From Gulbenkiania mobilis (GTDB lineage Bacteria; Pseudomonadota; Gammaproteobacteria; Burkholderiales; Chromobacteriaceae): a stretch of DNA of 64,000 nt. Under the pieces are notes generated by a model that was not told where the DNA came from, searched no databases, and saw only the letters and a list, made by a program, of their open reading frames with translations. The DNA is taken from positions 62,001-126,000 of the forward strand of contig SMDA01000007.1 of the NCBI GenBank assembly GCA_004346645.1, given 5' to 3'. Below, in pieces: positions 10,828 to 22,381 of the stretch (position 1 is the first letter of the stretch; each line of letters opens with the position of its first letter). Both the position numbers and the translations under genes were made by a program.

Positions 10828-10855
10828 ATCATATTAGAAGTTCTTCTAATATGAT
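10828..10855. promoter_or_regulatory. 28-base AT-rich near-perfect palindrome
   Basis: Two 13-base arms, ATCATATTAGAAG and its exact complement, are separated by TT. It is far more AT-rich than its surroundings and has no U-run, so it does not look like a terminator. It may be an operator overlapping a minus-strand -10 element, or a remnant recombination site beside the tRNA. Its function is unknown. Confidence 0.5.
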
Positions 10856-10862
10856 GCACGCT

Positions 10863-10895
10863 AAAAACAAAAAAGCCATCCGTACTGGATGGCTT
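10863..10895 (-). terminator. Intrinsic terminator of tRNA-Pro
   Basis: Nine-base arms AAGCCATCC/GGATGGCTT with loop GTACT, followed on the minus strand by a T-rich tract. It lies 28 bases past the tRNA 3' end. Confidence 0.85.
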
Positions 10896-10922
10896 AAGTG
10901 CTTGATAAATCAAGGTTTTTAT

Positions 10923-10999
<77 letters not shown>

Positions 11000-11022
11000 A
11001 CACAACAGCGAAAGATTATAGA

Positions 11023-11382
11023 TCAGCCGGCAACCTTTGGCAAGGCACCATCCAGAATTTCGAGCACTGCCTGCAACTCGGCGCGCACCTCCTGCGCTGT
11101 GAGCGGCGGTGCAACGCCCTCATCATGCATCAGGCGCTGGCGCGCGCCCTGGATGGTAAACCCGTCGTCGTAGAGCAACTCACGGATGCGGCGCACCATG
11201 AGGACCTCGTGGTGCTGGTAATAGCGTCGGTTGCCCCGGCGCTTCACCAACCGCAACTGGGCAAACTCCTGCTCCCAGTAACGCAGCACATGGGGTTTGA
11301 CACCCGCCAGTTCGCTGACTTCGCCGATGGTGAAGTAGCGCTTGGACGGGATGGGGGGCAGCTCAGCCTTGCTTGTTAGCAT
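11023..11382 (-). CDS. MerR-family transcriptional regulator next to ihfA
   Basis: A 119-residue protein with an N-terminal MerR winged helix ([20 protein letters not shown] followed by YWEQEF and [10 protein letters not shown]) and a short helical tail. A MerR-like gene directly after ihfA is a conserved feature of beta- and gammaproteobacteria; its target is not established. The ATG at 11382 lies inside the end of ihfA with a 20-base overlap, so translation is probably coupled. An upstream in-frame TTG at 11394 is less likely. It has no cysteine pattern typical of metal-sensing MerR proteins. Confidence 0.88.
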   Translation of the reverse strand: MLTSKAELPPIPSKRYFTIGEVSELAGVKPHVLRYWEQEFAQLRLVKRRGNRRYYQHHEVLMVRRIRELLYDDGFTIQGARQRLMHDEGVAPPLTAQEVRAELQAVLEILDGALPKVAG

Positions 11383-11665
11383 GGTATTGTTCAACCATTC
11401 CCTTGAGTTTCTGGCTTGCGTGGAACGTCACCACGCGACGGGCGGTGATGGGAATCTCCTCCCCGGTCTTGGGGTTCCGCCCGGGGCGCTGGGGCTTGTC
11501 GCGCAACTGGAAGTTGCCGAAGCCCGACAGCTTGACGGTATCGCCAGCTTCCAACGCCTGCCGGATTTCTTCGAAAAACGTTTCGACCATGTCCTTGGCT
11601 TCCCGCTTGTTGAGGCCCACTTTGTCGAACAGCAGGTCCGCGAGCTCAGCCTTTGTCAGAGTCAT
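11363..11665 (-). CDS. ihfA: Integration host factor alpha subunit
   Basis: A 100-residue HU/IHF-fold protein: [20 protein letters not shown], then [20 protein letters not shown] with the DNA-bending beta-arm, and the [18 protein letters not shown] end. IHF bends DNA sharply and acts in transcription, replication and recombination. Its place directly downstream of pheT is the standard proteobacterial arrangement and identifies it as the alpha rather than the beta subunit. Confidence 0.96.
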   Translation of the reverse strand: MTLTKAELADLLFDKVGLNKREAKDMVETFFEEIRQALEAGDTVKLSGFGNFQLRDKPQRPGRNPKTGEEIPITARRVVTFHASQKLKGMVEQYHANKQG

Positions 11666-11749
11666 GACTATCCCTTACTTCAACCACGTAACTTAAGTGA
11701 AAGCGGCCCTACCGGCAAGCTCGGCCGGCAGGGCCCGTCATCGCACACC

Positions 11750-14101
11750 CTAGCGGAGGACGGCACCGGCCTTCAGCGCGGCCGCATCCAGAAGGCGCTT
11801 CACCTCGGCCTCCACCTCATCGTCAGTCAGCGTGCGGGTCATTTCCTGCATCTGCACACGGAAGGCCAGACTCTTCTTCCCCTCCTCCACGCCCTTGCCG
11901 CGATAGACGTCGAATACCGCCACCTCGGTCACGAGCGACGAGGCAGCCTGCTGAAGCGCCACGAGCACGGTCTGCACCGGCAGAGACTCGTCAACCACCA
12001 GCGCCAGATCGCGCCGTACACCCTGGAATCGCGACACGGGCCGTGCCTTGACCGGGATGCAGGCCTCGACAGGCTGCAGATCGAGCTCGAACAGAACAGG
12101 AGCGGAAGGCAGATCGTAAGCCTGCACCCACTGCGGATGCAGTTCGCCCATCACCCCTACCACACGGCCCGCCACGACCACTTCCGCGCAGCGACCAGGA
12201 TGAAAGGCGGGATGCTGGGCAACGCGATACTCCGCCTGCGGCAGGAAGGATTCGACATCGGCCTTCACGTCATAGAAATCAACCTTCTGCTGCGGCACAC
12301 CCCATTGCTCTGGCCACCGACTACCCCAGGCCAGGCCCGCCACCTTCTCCGGCTGAACCAGCATACCCTCGTCCTTGCAGAAGACCCGGGCGATCTCGAA
12401 GATACGCACGCGGGGTTGCTTGCGGTTCAGGTTGGCCGAAAGCACCGATACCAAGCCGCCAATCAGCGTGGAGCGCATCACGCTCATCTGGCTGGCAATC
12501 GGGTTAATCAGACGCACCGGGTCGGCGTTGGCGGCGAAATCCTGCTCCCAGCGCTCGTCCACGAAGGCATACGACACCACTTCCTGATAGTCGCGCGCGG
12601 CGATCTGACGCCTCAGTTGGCTGCGCGGTAGCCGGTCTTCAGGCAGGGGCAGCATCCGCAGGCGCGAAACGGGCGCATCCGAGGGGATAGCATCGTACCC
12701 ATGTACACGGGCCACTTCCTCGATCAGGTCTTCCTCGATCGCGATATCGTAGCGGGCAGCAGGCGGGGTCACGCAGAACCCGCCTTCGATTGGTACCACC
12801 TCGAACCCCAGACGCTGGAAGATAGCGTGCACGTCCTCTTCGGCCAACCGGATACCCAGCACACGGTTGATGCGCTCTATGCGCACCGTCACCGCCGGGC
12901 GCTCCGGCAGCCTGCCCACGCTCTCGGTCAGCGGCCCCGGCTCGCCTCCACAGATGTCCACGATCAACCGCGTCGCCCGCTCGATCGCATCGCGCTGCAG
13001 GGTGAAATCCACGCCGCGCTCGTAGCGGTAGGAAGAGTCCGACCCGAAGCCCAACCGGCGCGCTTTGCCAGCAATCTGTTCGGGATGGAAAAACGCGCTT
13101 TCCAAGAAGATATCGGTTGATGACGGGGTGACCCCGCTCTCCAAGCCGCCCATGATGCCAGCAATGGCCAGCGACTTGGCATCGTCTGCGATTACAAGCA
13201 GGTCTTCCTCGAGTGCCACTTCCTTTTCGTTCAGGCACACCAGTTTTTCACCCGGGCGCGCCATGCGTACCGTGATGCCCCCCTCCACCTTGCCCAGATC
13301 GAAGGCATGCATCGGCTGACCCAGCTCAAGGAGAAGGTAGTTGGTGATATCCACTATCACCGAGATCGAGCGCAGGCCGGCACGTTCCAGGCGACGGCGC
13401 AACCAGTCGGGGGTGGAAGCGGCGGCATTGACGTTGCGTACCACGCGGCCGATGTAGCGTCCGCACGCCTGTGGGGCCTCGATGTGTACCGGCAGGGTGG
13501 ACTCGCAGACTGCGGCGACAGGCTGACAGGCAGGCGCCTGCAGCGGTGCCCCCGTCAGCGCAGCCACTTCACGGGCGATGCCACGCATCGACAGGGCATC
13601 CGCACGGTTGGGGGTCACCTTCAGGGTAAAGAGGCTGTCGTCCAGCTGCAGGTATTCGCGAATCGACTGCCCAACGGGCGCATCCGCAGGCAGTACCAGC
13701 AGTCCGTCCACCTCGTCGGGAACGCCAAGCTCCTTGCCCGAGCACAGCATCCCGTTGGATTCAACACCACGCATCTTGGTGGGTTTGATGCGGAAGTCGC
13801 CGGGCAGCACCGCGCCTGGAAGCGCGCACGGCACGCGCAGCCCCGGGGCCACGTTGGGAGCGCCGCAGACGATCTGGATCAGTTCGCCGGTCCCGGCATC
13901 CACCTTGGTTACGCGCAGCCGGTCAGCATTCTCGTGCTTGACCACTTCCTTGACCTCAGCCACCACGACGCCGCTGAAGGCAGGCGCCGCAGCCGTTACC
14001 TCTTCGACTTCGAGGCCGGCCATGGTGAGGAGGTACGACAATTCATCGGTCGACAGCGACGGGTTCACCCAGCTGCGCAGCCACTGTTCGGAAAATTGCA
14101 T
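11750..14101 (-). CDS. pheT: Phenylalanyl-tRNA synthetase beta chain
   Basis: A 783-residue protein with the full PheT layout: N-terminal tRNA-binding/OB domain (residues about 40-150), B3/B4 editing domain, B5 domain, a catalytic-like core, and a C-terminal FDX-ACB anticodon-binding domain (RFQGVRRDLALVVDESLPVQ). It pairs with PheS as an alpha2-beta2 enzyme. It lies 18 bases after pheS. An exact AGGTTGGCCGAA word is embedded in the coding sequence at 12429 and a one-mismatch copy at 12839. Confidence 0.98.
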   Translation of the reverse strand: MQFSEQWLRSWVNPSLSTDELSYLLTMAGLEVEEVTAAAPAFSGVVVAEVKEVVKHENADRLRVTKVDAGTGELIQIVCGAPNVAPGLRVPCALPGAVLPGDFRIKPTKMRGVESNGMLCSGKELGVPDEVDGLLVLPADAPVGQSIREYLQLDDSLFTLKVTPNRADALSMRGIAREVAALTGAPLQAPACQPVAAVCESTLPVHIEAPQACGRYIGRVVRNVNAAASTPDWLRRRLERAGLRSISVIVDITNYLLLELGQPMHAFDLGKVEGGITVRMARPGEKLVCLNEKEVALEEDLLVIADDAKSLAIAGIMGGLESGVTPSSTDIFLESAFFHPEQIAGKARRLGFGSDSSYRYERGVDFTLQRDAIERATRLIVDICGGEPGPLTESVGRLPERPAVTVRIERINRVLGIRLAEEDVHAIFQRLGFEVVPIEGGFCVTPPAARYDIAIEEDLIEEVARVHGYDAIPSDAPVSRLRMLPLPEDRLPRSQLRRQIAARDYQEVVSYAFVDERWEQDFAANADPVRLINPIASQMSVMRSTLIGGLVSVLSANLNRKQPRVRIFEIARVFCKDEGMLVQPEKVAGLAWGSRWPEQWGVPQQKVDFYDVKADVESFLPQAEYRVAQHPAFHPGRCAEVVVAGRVVGVMGELHPQWVQAYDLPSAPVLFELDLQPVEACIPVKARPVSRFQGVRRDLALVVDESLPVQTVLVALQQAASSLVTEVAVFDVYRGKGVEEGKKSLAFRVQMQEMTRTLTDDEVEAEVKRLLDAAALKAGAVLR
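12429..12440 (+). repeat. Exact AGGTTGGCCGAA word in pheT
   Basis: An exact 12-mer; the minus-strand gene reads it as Ser-Ala-Asn-Leu. Confidence 0.8.
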
Positions 14102-14119
14102 TTGAGGACTCCGCCAGGA

Positions 14120-15228
<1,109 letters not shown>

Positions 15229-15241
15229 AATGTCCAAGCAA

Positions 15242-15601
15242 TCAGGCTGCGAGGCTGGCTTTGGCTTTTTCGACGATCTGGGCAAAAGCCGGCTTGTCGA
15301 AAACGGCCAGATCGGCCAGAACCTTGCGGTCGATTTCGATGGCGGCCTTCTTCAGACCGTTCATGAACTTGCTGTACGGCAGGCCGTTTTCGCGGGCTGC
15401 GGCGTTGATACGCGCAATCCACAGCTGACGGAACTGACGCTTCTTCTGGCGACGGTCACGGTATGCGTACTGACCGGCCTTCATCACCGCCTGTTTGGCG
15501 ATGCGATAGACGTTCTTCCGGCGGCCGCGATAGCCTTTCGCCAGGGCGAGGATCTTCTTGTGACGGGCGCGAGCGGTGACACCGCGTTTAACACGAGGCA
15601 T
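15242..15601 (-). CDS. rplT: Large ribosomal subunit protein L20
   Basis: A 119-residue basic protein: [20 protein letters not shown], then [20 protein letters not shown] and [20 protein letters not shown]. This is L20, an early assembly protein of the 50S subunit that in E. coli also represses its own operon. It lies 12 bases after rpmI in the conserved infC-rpmI-rplT order. Confidence 0.99.
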
Positions 15602-15613
15602 GGATCAAACTCC

Positions 15614-15811
15614 TTAAGCGTAGGGCATCATTGCACGAACAGAAGCCATGTTGGTGGCGTGTACCATGGTGGTACCGCGCAACTGGCGCTTGTTCTTGGT
15701 GGTTTTCTTGGTCAGGATGTGACGCTTGAAGGCCATAGAGCGCTTCACACCACCATTGCCCAGCACTTTCAGACGCTTTTTCGCGCTCGACTTGGTTTTC
15801 ATCTTCGGCAT
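15614..15811 (-). CDS. rpmI: Large ribosomal subunit protein L35
   Basis: A 65-residue basic protein starting [20 protein letters not shown] and containing [20 protein letters not shown], the L35 signature. It is a 50S subunit component, between infC and rplT as expected. Confidence 0.98.
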   Translation of the reverse strand: MPKMKTKSSAKKRLKVLGNGGVKRSMAFKRHILTKKTTKNKRQLRGTTMVHATNMASVRAMMPYA

Positions 15812-15908
15812 GGAAAACTCCCGCTGAATTTCGTTAGATTAGACGCACGGTGATCTTTCGATACTTTTAAAACCGTGACATCACGCTTTTGCGGGTGACG
15901 CAGCACCC

Positions 15909-15942
15909 AAAAAACCGATCCGGCAGGAAACCCTGCCGGATC
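15909..15942 (-). terminator. Hairpin terminator between infC and rpmI
   Basis: Eleven-base arms GATCCGGCAGG/CCTGCCGGATC, then on the minus strand GGTTTTTTGG. It lies inside the infC-rpmI-rplT cluster, so it probably attenuates rather than blocks; rpmI may also have its own promoter. Confidence 0.7.
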
Positions 15943-15962
15943 AAGGTGATGATTATAACCGA

Positions 15963-16481
15963 TTATTTCTTCTTCGGGGCAATCATCATAACCATCTGGC
16001 GCCCTTCAAGACGCGGAAACTGCTCGACCGTGCCTACTTCGACCAGATCGGCCTCCACCCGCTTGAGAAGGGCGAGACCAATATCCTGGTGAGCCATCTC
16101 GCGGCCGCGGAAACGCAGGGTAACCTTCGCCTTGTCGCCTTCGGCCAGGAAGCGGATCAGGTTCTTCAGCTTGACCTGGTAATCACCCTCGTCGGTGCCG
16201 GGACGGAACTTCACTTCCTTGATCTGCACCTGCTTCTGCTTCTGCTTGGCTTCGTGACGCTTCTTGGACTGTTCGTACTTGAACTTGCCGTAGTCCATCA
16301 GCTTGCACACGGGCGGCTGCGCAGTCGGGGAGATTTCCACCAGATCTACGTCATGCTCTTCGGCCAACGCCATTGCCTCACGGAGGCTGACGACGCCGAG
16401 CTGTTCCCCTTCGTTTCCAATCAGACGGATCTCGCGGGCGGTGATTTCGCCGTTGATCCGTGCTTCGCGTTCCTGAGCTAT
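15963..16481 (-). CDS. infC: Translation initiation factor IF-3, probable AUA start
   Basis: About 172 residues: [20 protein letters not shown], then [20 protein letters not shown] and [20 protein letters not shown], the complete two-domain IF-3. It keeps ribosomal subunits apart and proofreads start codons. No in-frame ATG or GTG exists at the front. A TTG at 16487 is only 2 bases after the AGGAG, while an ATA at 16481 is 8 bases after it and gives the family N-terminus. E. coli infC uses AUU to let IF-3 repress itself, so ATA is favoured here. thrS precedes it. Confidence 0.93.
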   Translation of the reverse strand: MAQEREARINGEITAREIRLIGNEGEQLGVVSLREAMALAEEHDVDLVEISPTAQPPVCKLMDYGKFKYEQSKKRHEAKQKQKQVQIKEVKFRPGTDEGDYQVKLKNLIRFLAEGDKAKVTLRFRGREMAHQDIGLALLKRVEADLVEVGTVEQFPRLEGRQMVMMIAPKKK

Positions 16482-16523
16482 AGCCAATTCTCCTATGGTG
16501 TATTCAGCAGAGTGCCGTTACGT

Positions 16524-18425
16524 TCAGACCGGATGGCTTTCCGACTGAAGACGTTCGATGAACGACTCGAGCGACAACTGGCCGAGGTCCTCACCCCGGG
16601 CACGGACAGCCACCAGGCCCTCCGCTTTTTCCTTGTCGCCCACGATCACCTGATAGGGCAGCTTCTGCAAACTGTGCTCGCGGATTTTATAGCTGATCTT
16701 TTCGTTCCTCAAGTCAAGCTCGACCCGGAAGCCTTGTTTCCTCAGCACTTCGGCCACGTGCGTTGCATATTCGGCCTGGGCTTCGGTGATGTTAAGCACC
16801 ACCAGCTGCACCGGGGCCAGCCAGAGCGGGAAGGCGCCGCCATGGTTCTCGATGAGAATGCCAATGAAGCGCTCGAGCGAACCGAGGATGGCACGATGCA
16901 GCATGACAGGGCGACTGCGGCCGTTGTCTTCGGTAACGTACTCGGCCCCCAGACGCTCGGGCAGGACAAAATCGAGCTGCAGCGTACCACACTGCCAAGA
17001 CCGGCCCAGCGCATCCTTGATATGGTACTCCACCTTCGGGCCATAGAAGGCGCCTTCGCCCGGCAGTTCCTCCCACTGCACGCCACACGCAGCAAGTGCC
17101 GTGCGCAGGCCGGACTCGGCCTTGTCCCAGACTTCGTCGGACCCGGCGCGCTTTTCGGGGCGCAGGGACAGCTTCACCGCGACTTGATCGAAGCCGAAAT
17201 GGCGATAGATCTGCATCGTCAGTTCGTTGAAGGCGCGCGCCTCCTCGACGATCTGCGCCTCGGTACAGAAAATGTGTGCATCGTCCTGCACGAAACCGCG
17301 CACCCGCATCAACCCGTGCAAGGCGCCGGAGGGCTCGTTACGGTGGCAGGTACCGAATTCCGCCAGGCGCAGCGGCAGATCACGGTAAGAGCGCAAACCC
17401 TGGTTGAAGACCTGGACGTGCCCCGGACAGTTCATCGGCTTGACGGCATAGTCGCGCTTTTCCGACTCGGTGGTGAACATGTTTTCATGGTAGTTCTCCC
17501 AGTGCCCGGATTTCTCCCACAGCGTGCGGTCCATCACCATCGGCGTGCGGATTTCCTTGTAGCCGGCTTCGGCCAAGGTGTGACGCATGTACTGCTCGAT
17601 GGTCTGCCACAGCTGCCAGCCCTTGGGATGCCAGAAGACCATGCCCGGCGCCTCGTCCTGCAGGTGAAAAAGGTCGAGCTGGCGGCCCAGGCGACGGTGA
17701 TCACGTTTTTCGGCCTCCTCAAGCATGTGCAGATAGGCGTCCAGGTCCTCCTTGCGGGCCCATGCCGTGCCGTACACCCGCTGCAGCATCTCGTTGCGAC
17801 TGTCCCCACGCCAGTAGGCGCCGGCGACCTTCATCAGCTTGAAGACCTTGAGCTTGCCGGTGGAAGGCACGTGCGGTCCACGGCACAGGTCGGTGAAGCC
17901 CCCCTCGCGGTAGAGGCTGAGCACCTCGCCCTGCGGGATGGATTCAATGATCTCGGCCTTGTACTGCTCGCCAATGCCACGGAAGTAGGCGATGGCCTCG
18001 TCGCGCGGCAGCTCATAGCGCTCAACCGGAATGTCCTTCTTGGCCAGCTCGGCCATCTTCTTCTCGATGGCGGCGAGGTCTTCCGGAGTAAAGGGACGCT
18101 TGTAGGCAAAGTCGTAGTAGAAGCCGTTCTCGATTTCCGGCCCGATCGTCACCTGCGCCTCGGGAAACAGTTCTTTCACCGCATACGCCAGCAGATGGGC
18201 AGTGGAATGACGAATGATCGACAGGCCATCAGCGTCCTTGTCGGTCACGATTGCCAGCTCGGCATCGGCCTCGATGCGATAGCTGGTGTCGACCAGACGG
18301 CCGTCCACCCGCCCGGCAAGCGCGGCACGCGCCAGTCCGGCGCCAATGGATGCGGCCACTTCATGAACCGTGACCGGCTTGTCAAAGGAGCGGATGGATC
18401 CGTCCGGCAGACGAATGTCAGGCAT
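16524..18425 (-). CDS. thrS: Threonyl-tRNA synthetase
   Basis: A 633-residue enzyme: N-terminal TGS domain ([20 protein letters not shown]), the editing domain with [16 protein letters not shown], the catalytic core (motif 2 [20 protein letters not shown]) with zinc ligands Cys (MNCPGH), His and His, and the anticodon-binding end. The frame runs 21 codons further upstream, but the ATG at 18425 has GGAG at the right distance and is the family start. It heads the thrS-infC-rpmI-rplT-pheST cluster. Confidence 0.97.
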   Translation of the reverse strand: MPDIRLPDGSIRSFDKPVTVHEVAASIGAGLARAALAGRVDGRLVDTSYRIEADAELAIVTDKDADGLSIIRHSTAHLLAYAVKELFPEAQVTIGPEIENGFYYDFAYKRPFTPEDLAAIEKKMAELAKKDIPVERYELPRDEAIAYFRGIGEQYKAEIIESIPQGEVLSLYREGGFTDLCRGPHVPSTGKLKVFKLMKVAGAYWRGDSRNEMLQRVYGTAWARKEDLDAYLHMLEEAEKRDHRRLGRQLDLFHLQDEAPGMVFWHPKGWQLWQTIEQYMRHTLAEAGYKEIRTPMVMDRTLWEKSGHWENYHENMFTTESEKRDYAVKPMNCPGHVQVFNQGLRSYRDLPLRLAEFGTCHRNEPSGALHGLMRVRGFVQDDAHIFCTEAQIVEEARAFNELTMQIYRHFGFDQVAVKLSLRPEKRAGSDEVWDKAESGLRTALAACGVQWEELPGEGAFYGPKVEYHIKDALGRSWQCGTLQLDFVLPERLGAEYVTEDNGRSRPVMLHRAILGSLERFIGILIENHGGAFPLWLAPVQLVVLNITEAQAEYATHVAEVLRKQGFRVELDLRNEKISYKIREHSLQKLPYQVIVGDKEKAEGLVAVRARGEDLGQLSLESFIERLQSESHPV

Positions 18426-18499
18426 GGCAACTCCAGATGTTTGGGCGCCGCAGCGATGGGGTGCGTGCGCAGGGTTGTGTCGGGACACGTCGAAAAAGC

Positions 18500-18530
18500 A
18501 AAAAAAAGTGCGGCCAGCGCCGCACTCTTT
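18500..18530 (-). terminator. Terminator between tRNA-Val and thrS
   Basis: Eight-base arms AGTGCGGC/GCCGCACT with loop CAGC, then an eight-T run on the minus strand. It probably ends the tRNA-Val transcript; it could also act in the thrS leader. Confidence 0.85.
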
Positions 18531-18630
18531 TGTCGTTGCAATGGAGCAACCCGCCAGCGCGACTCAGCGCATCAAACGGGTAGTTTTAGTTCGGAAGGGC
18601 ATCCGAGGCTCCATGCAATCTAGAATTTGT

Positions 18631-19947
<1,317 letters not shown>

Positions 19948-20034
19948 AGGGCCTGCCTGTGGAACCAGCAGGGTTGGCCGAAGTCCGAGACTCCGGCCGG
20001 CCTTGATGCAGCCCGCCTGACGATGGCGCTGCGG

Positions 20035-20063
20035 TTGGAAAAGCCCGGTGCCGCCGATACAAT
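20035..20063 (+). promoter_or_regulatory. Sigma-70-like promoter for yajC-secDF
   Basis: TTGGAA, a 17-base spacer and TACAAT, 47 bases before the yajC ATG. It would allow yajC-secDF to be transcribed apart from tgt. It is a sequence match only. Confidence 0.45.
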
Positions 20064-20109
20064 GCGCTGTTTCGTATAAAGACTGAATGCTCTGAAGGGA
20101 GTCGACTCG

Positions 20110-20424
20110 ATGTTCATTACCCCCGCCTACGCCGCCACGCCCTCCGGCTTCGACCTGATGCAGTTCCTGCCGATGGTGGTGATCTTTGTCCTGTTCTGGT
20201 TCCTGATGGTGCGTCCGCAGCAGAAACGAATGAAAGAGCACCAGAAGATGCTGTCGGAAATCCAGAAAGGCGACGAAGTGGTTACCCAAGGCGGCATCAT
20301 CGGCCGCGTGGTGAAGACCAGCGAGCAGTACCTGACGATCGAGGTAGCCAACGGCGTGGAAATGCACTTCCAGCGTGCGGCCATCGCCTCGAAAGTCGAA
20401 AAGGGCACGATGAAGTCGCTGTAA
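20110..20424 (+). CDS. yajC: Sec translocon accessory protein YajC
   Basis: A 104-residue single-pass membrane protein: a hydrophobic helix (LMQFLPMVVIFVLFWFLMV), then RPQQKRMKEHQKML and the small beta-domain with GDEVVTQGGIIGRV. YajC associates with SecDF at the Sec translocon. GGGAG precedes the ATG. A hairpin with a short U-run lies between it and secD. Confidence 0.97.
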   Translation: MFITPAYAATPSGFDLMQFLPMVVIFVLFWFLMVRPQQKRMKEHQKMLSEIQKGDEVVTQGGIIGRVVKTSEQYLTIEVANGVEMHFQRAAIASKVEKGTMKSL

Positions 20425-20437
20425 GGCTATGAAGTGC

Positions 20438-20466
20438 GGCCGCTCCCGATCGGGCAGCGGCCTTTT
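20438..20466 (+). terminator. Hairpin terminator between yajC and secD
   Basis: Arms GGCCGCT/AGCGGCC enclose a second small palindrome (CCCGATCGGG), followed by TTTTCTC. It probably reduces read-through into secD rather than stopping it. Confidence 0.6.
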
Positions 20467-20491
20467 CTCATCCTCTCTCTTCCCAATTCGC

Positions 20492-22333
20492 ATGAACCGC
20501 TACCCTCTCTGGAAGTACCTCGTCATTGCGGTGGCACTGGTCGTCTCGGCGATCTATACCCTGCCCAACTTCTATGGCGAAACCCCGGCCGTACAGGTCT
20601 CCAGCAGCCGGCAGTCCATCCCGGTGAACACGGACGTGATGGCCCGCGTGGAGAGCGCCCTCAAGCAGCAGGGTGTGCAGCCGGACGGCATGTTCCTCGA
20701 TGGCAACAGCCTGAAAGTGCGCTTTCATGATCCGGATGCCCAGATCAAGGCCCGCGATACCATCCAGCAGGCCCTGGGCGACAACTACATCATCGCGCTG
20801 AACCTGCTCTCGGCCTCGCCCGAGTGGCTGACCCGGCTGAAGGCACACCCGATGTTCCTGGGGCTGGACCTGCGCGGTGGCGTGCACTTCCTCTTGGAAG
20901 TGGACATGAAGGCGGCCATCGACAAAACGATGGAACGCTATGCCGGCGATCTGCGCCGCGAGCTGAAGGCCAAGAAGGTGCGCTACGGCACGATCAAGCG
21001 TGACGCCAACGGGCTGGAGATCCAGCTGCGTGACGCCGAAACGCTCAAGGCCACCGAAGACGTGGTGGCGCGTACCCTGCCCGCTTTCACGCAGAATGCC
21101 GATGACAGCACCTACCGCCTGCGTCTGGCGCTGAAGCCGGAAGAAGTTACCCGCATCCAGTCGGACGCGGTGAAGCAGAACATCACCACGCTGCACAACC
21201 GTGTGAACGAACTGGGTGTGGCCGAACCGGTGATCCAGCAGTCCGGGCCGAATCGCATCGTGGTGCAGCTGCCCGGCGTGCAGGACACCGCCAAGGCCAA
21301 GGACATCCTGGGCCGTACCGCCACCCTGGAAGTACGCATGGTGGAGGACGACAGCGCCAAGGTGGCCGACGCGCTGGCAGGCAATGTCCCCACCGGCTAC
21401 GACCTTCTGGACGAGATGACGCCGCGCGGGCCGCAGAAGATTCTGGTTAAGAAAGACGTGGAGCTGACAGGCGACAACATCAACGATGCCCAGCCGGGCT
21501 TTGACGAGAATGGCACCCCGGCCGTCCACATCAACCTGGACTCCACCGGCGCGGCCATCTTCCGCGACGTGACTGCCGAGAACATCGGTCGTCGCATGGC
21601 GATGATCCTGGTGGAAAAAGGACGCGCCGAAGTGGTGACCGCTCCGGTAATCCGCAGCGAGATCGGCGGCGGACGTGTGCAAATCTCCGGCAGCATGAAT
21701 GCCGCCGAAGCGGGTGACGTGGCCCTGCTGCTGCGGGCCGGCTCGCTGGCCGCGCCGATGCAGATCGTCGAGGAACGCACCATCGGCCCGAGCCTAGGCA
21801 AGGAGAACATCGAGAAGGGCTTCCACTCGACCCTGTGGGGCTTTGCTGCGATCGCAGTGTTCATGATGATCTACTACCGCATGTTCGGGGTGATCTCCAC
21901 CCTGTCGCTGGCAGTGAACCTGCTGATGCTGGTGGCCCTGCTGTCGATGCTTCAGGCCACGCTGACACTGCCGGGCATCGCGGCAATTGCCCTGACGCTG
22001 GGCATGGCCATTGACGCCAACGTGCTGATCAACGAGCGCATTCGCGAGGAGCTGCGCAACGGCGTGCCGCCACAGTCCGCCATTCAGGCCGGCTATCAGC
22101 ATGCCTGGGCGACCATCCTGGATTCGAACGTCACCACGATGATCGCCGGCCTGGCGCTGCTGATCTTCGGCTCTGGCCCGGTGCGTGGCTTTGCCGTGGT
22201 GCACTGCCTGGGCATCCTGACCTCGATCTTCTCCGCGGTGCTGGTATCGCGCGGTTTCGTCAACCTCTGGTACGGCCGCCGCCGTCGCCTGACCACGGTG
22301 TCGATCGGTCAGGTATGGAAGCCGGAACAGTAA
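20492..22333 (+). CDS. secD: Protein translocase subunit SecD
   Basis: A 613-residue RND-type membrane protein with an N-terminal helix (LVIAVALVVSAIYTLPNFY), the large periplasmic P1 region starting near FLGLDLRGGVHFLLEVD, and five more helices including GIAAIALTLGMAIDANVLIN with the conserved D...R-motif INERIREE. SecDF uses proton flow to help pull exported proteins across the inner membrane. The start is the ATG at 20492; the frame begins 21 codons earlier, overlapping the upstream hairpin. Confidence 0.97.
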   Translation: MNRYPLWKYLVIAVALVVSAIYTLPNFYGETPAVQVSSSRQSIPVNTDVMARVESALKQQGVQPDGMFLDGNSLKVRFHDPDAQIKARDTIQQALGDNYIIALNLLSASPEWLTRLKAHPMFLGLDLRGGVHFLLEVDMKAAIDKTMERYAGDLRRELKAKKVRYGTIKRDANGLEIQLRDAETLKATEDVVARTLPAFTQNADDSTYRLRLALKPEEVTRIQSDAVKQNITTLHNRVNELGVAEPVIQQSGPNRIVVQLPGVQDTAKAKDILGRTATLEVRMVEDDSAKVADALAGNVPTGYDLLDEMTPRGPQKILVKKDVELTGDNINDAQPGFDENGTPAVHINLDSTGAAIFRDVTAENIGRRMAMILVEKGRAEVVTAPVIRSEIGGGRVQISGSMNAAEAGDVALLLRAGSLAAPMQIVEERTIGPSLGKENIEKGFHSTLWGFAAIAVFMMIYYRMFGVISTLSLAVNLLMLVALLSMLQATLTLPGIAAIALTLGMAIDANVLINERIREELRNGVPPQSAIQAGYQHAWATILDSNVTTMIAGLALLIFGSGPVRGFAVVHCLGILTSIFSAVLVSRGFVNLWYGRRRRLTTVSIGQVWKPEQ

Positions 22334-22381
22334 GGAACCTGCAGGCGGCCGGTGCCGCCTGCTTCCCGAGCAGAGGACGCA

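Larger units (their letters stand above)
10627..10862. other. Non-coding stretch between DUF1289 gene and tRNA-Pro terminator
   Basis: No convincing gene. It holds an exact AGGTTGGCCGAA word (10660) and the AT-rich near-palindrome at 10828-10855. A 69-codon minus-strand frame begins inside the palindrome and ends on the DUF1289 ATG, but it lacks a ribosome site and recognisable protein features. Confidence 0.5.

Noticed and set aside
10623..10829. A 69-codon minus-strand frame ending on the DUF1289 ATG
   Set aside because: It begins inside the palindrome with no ribosome site and contains the repeated 12-mer; nothing supports a real protein.
16089..18623. An 844-codon open frame antisense to infC and thrS
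   Set aside because: High-GC codon bias keeps the opposite strand open. The minus-strand products are certain, and the antisense protein has no domain or ribosome site.
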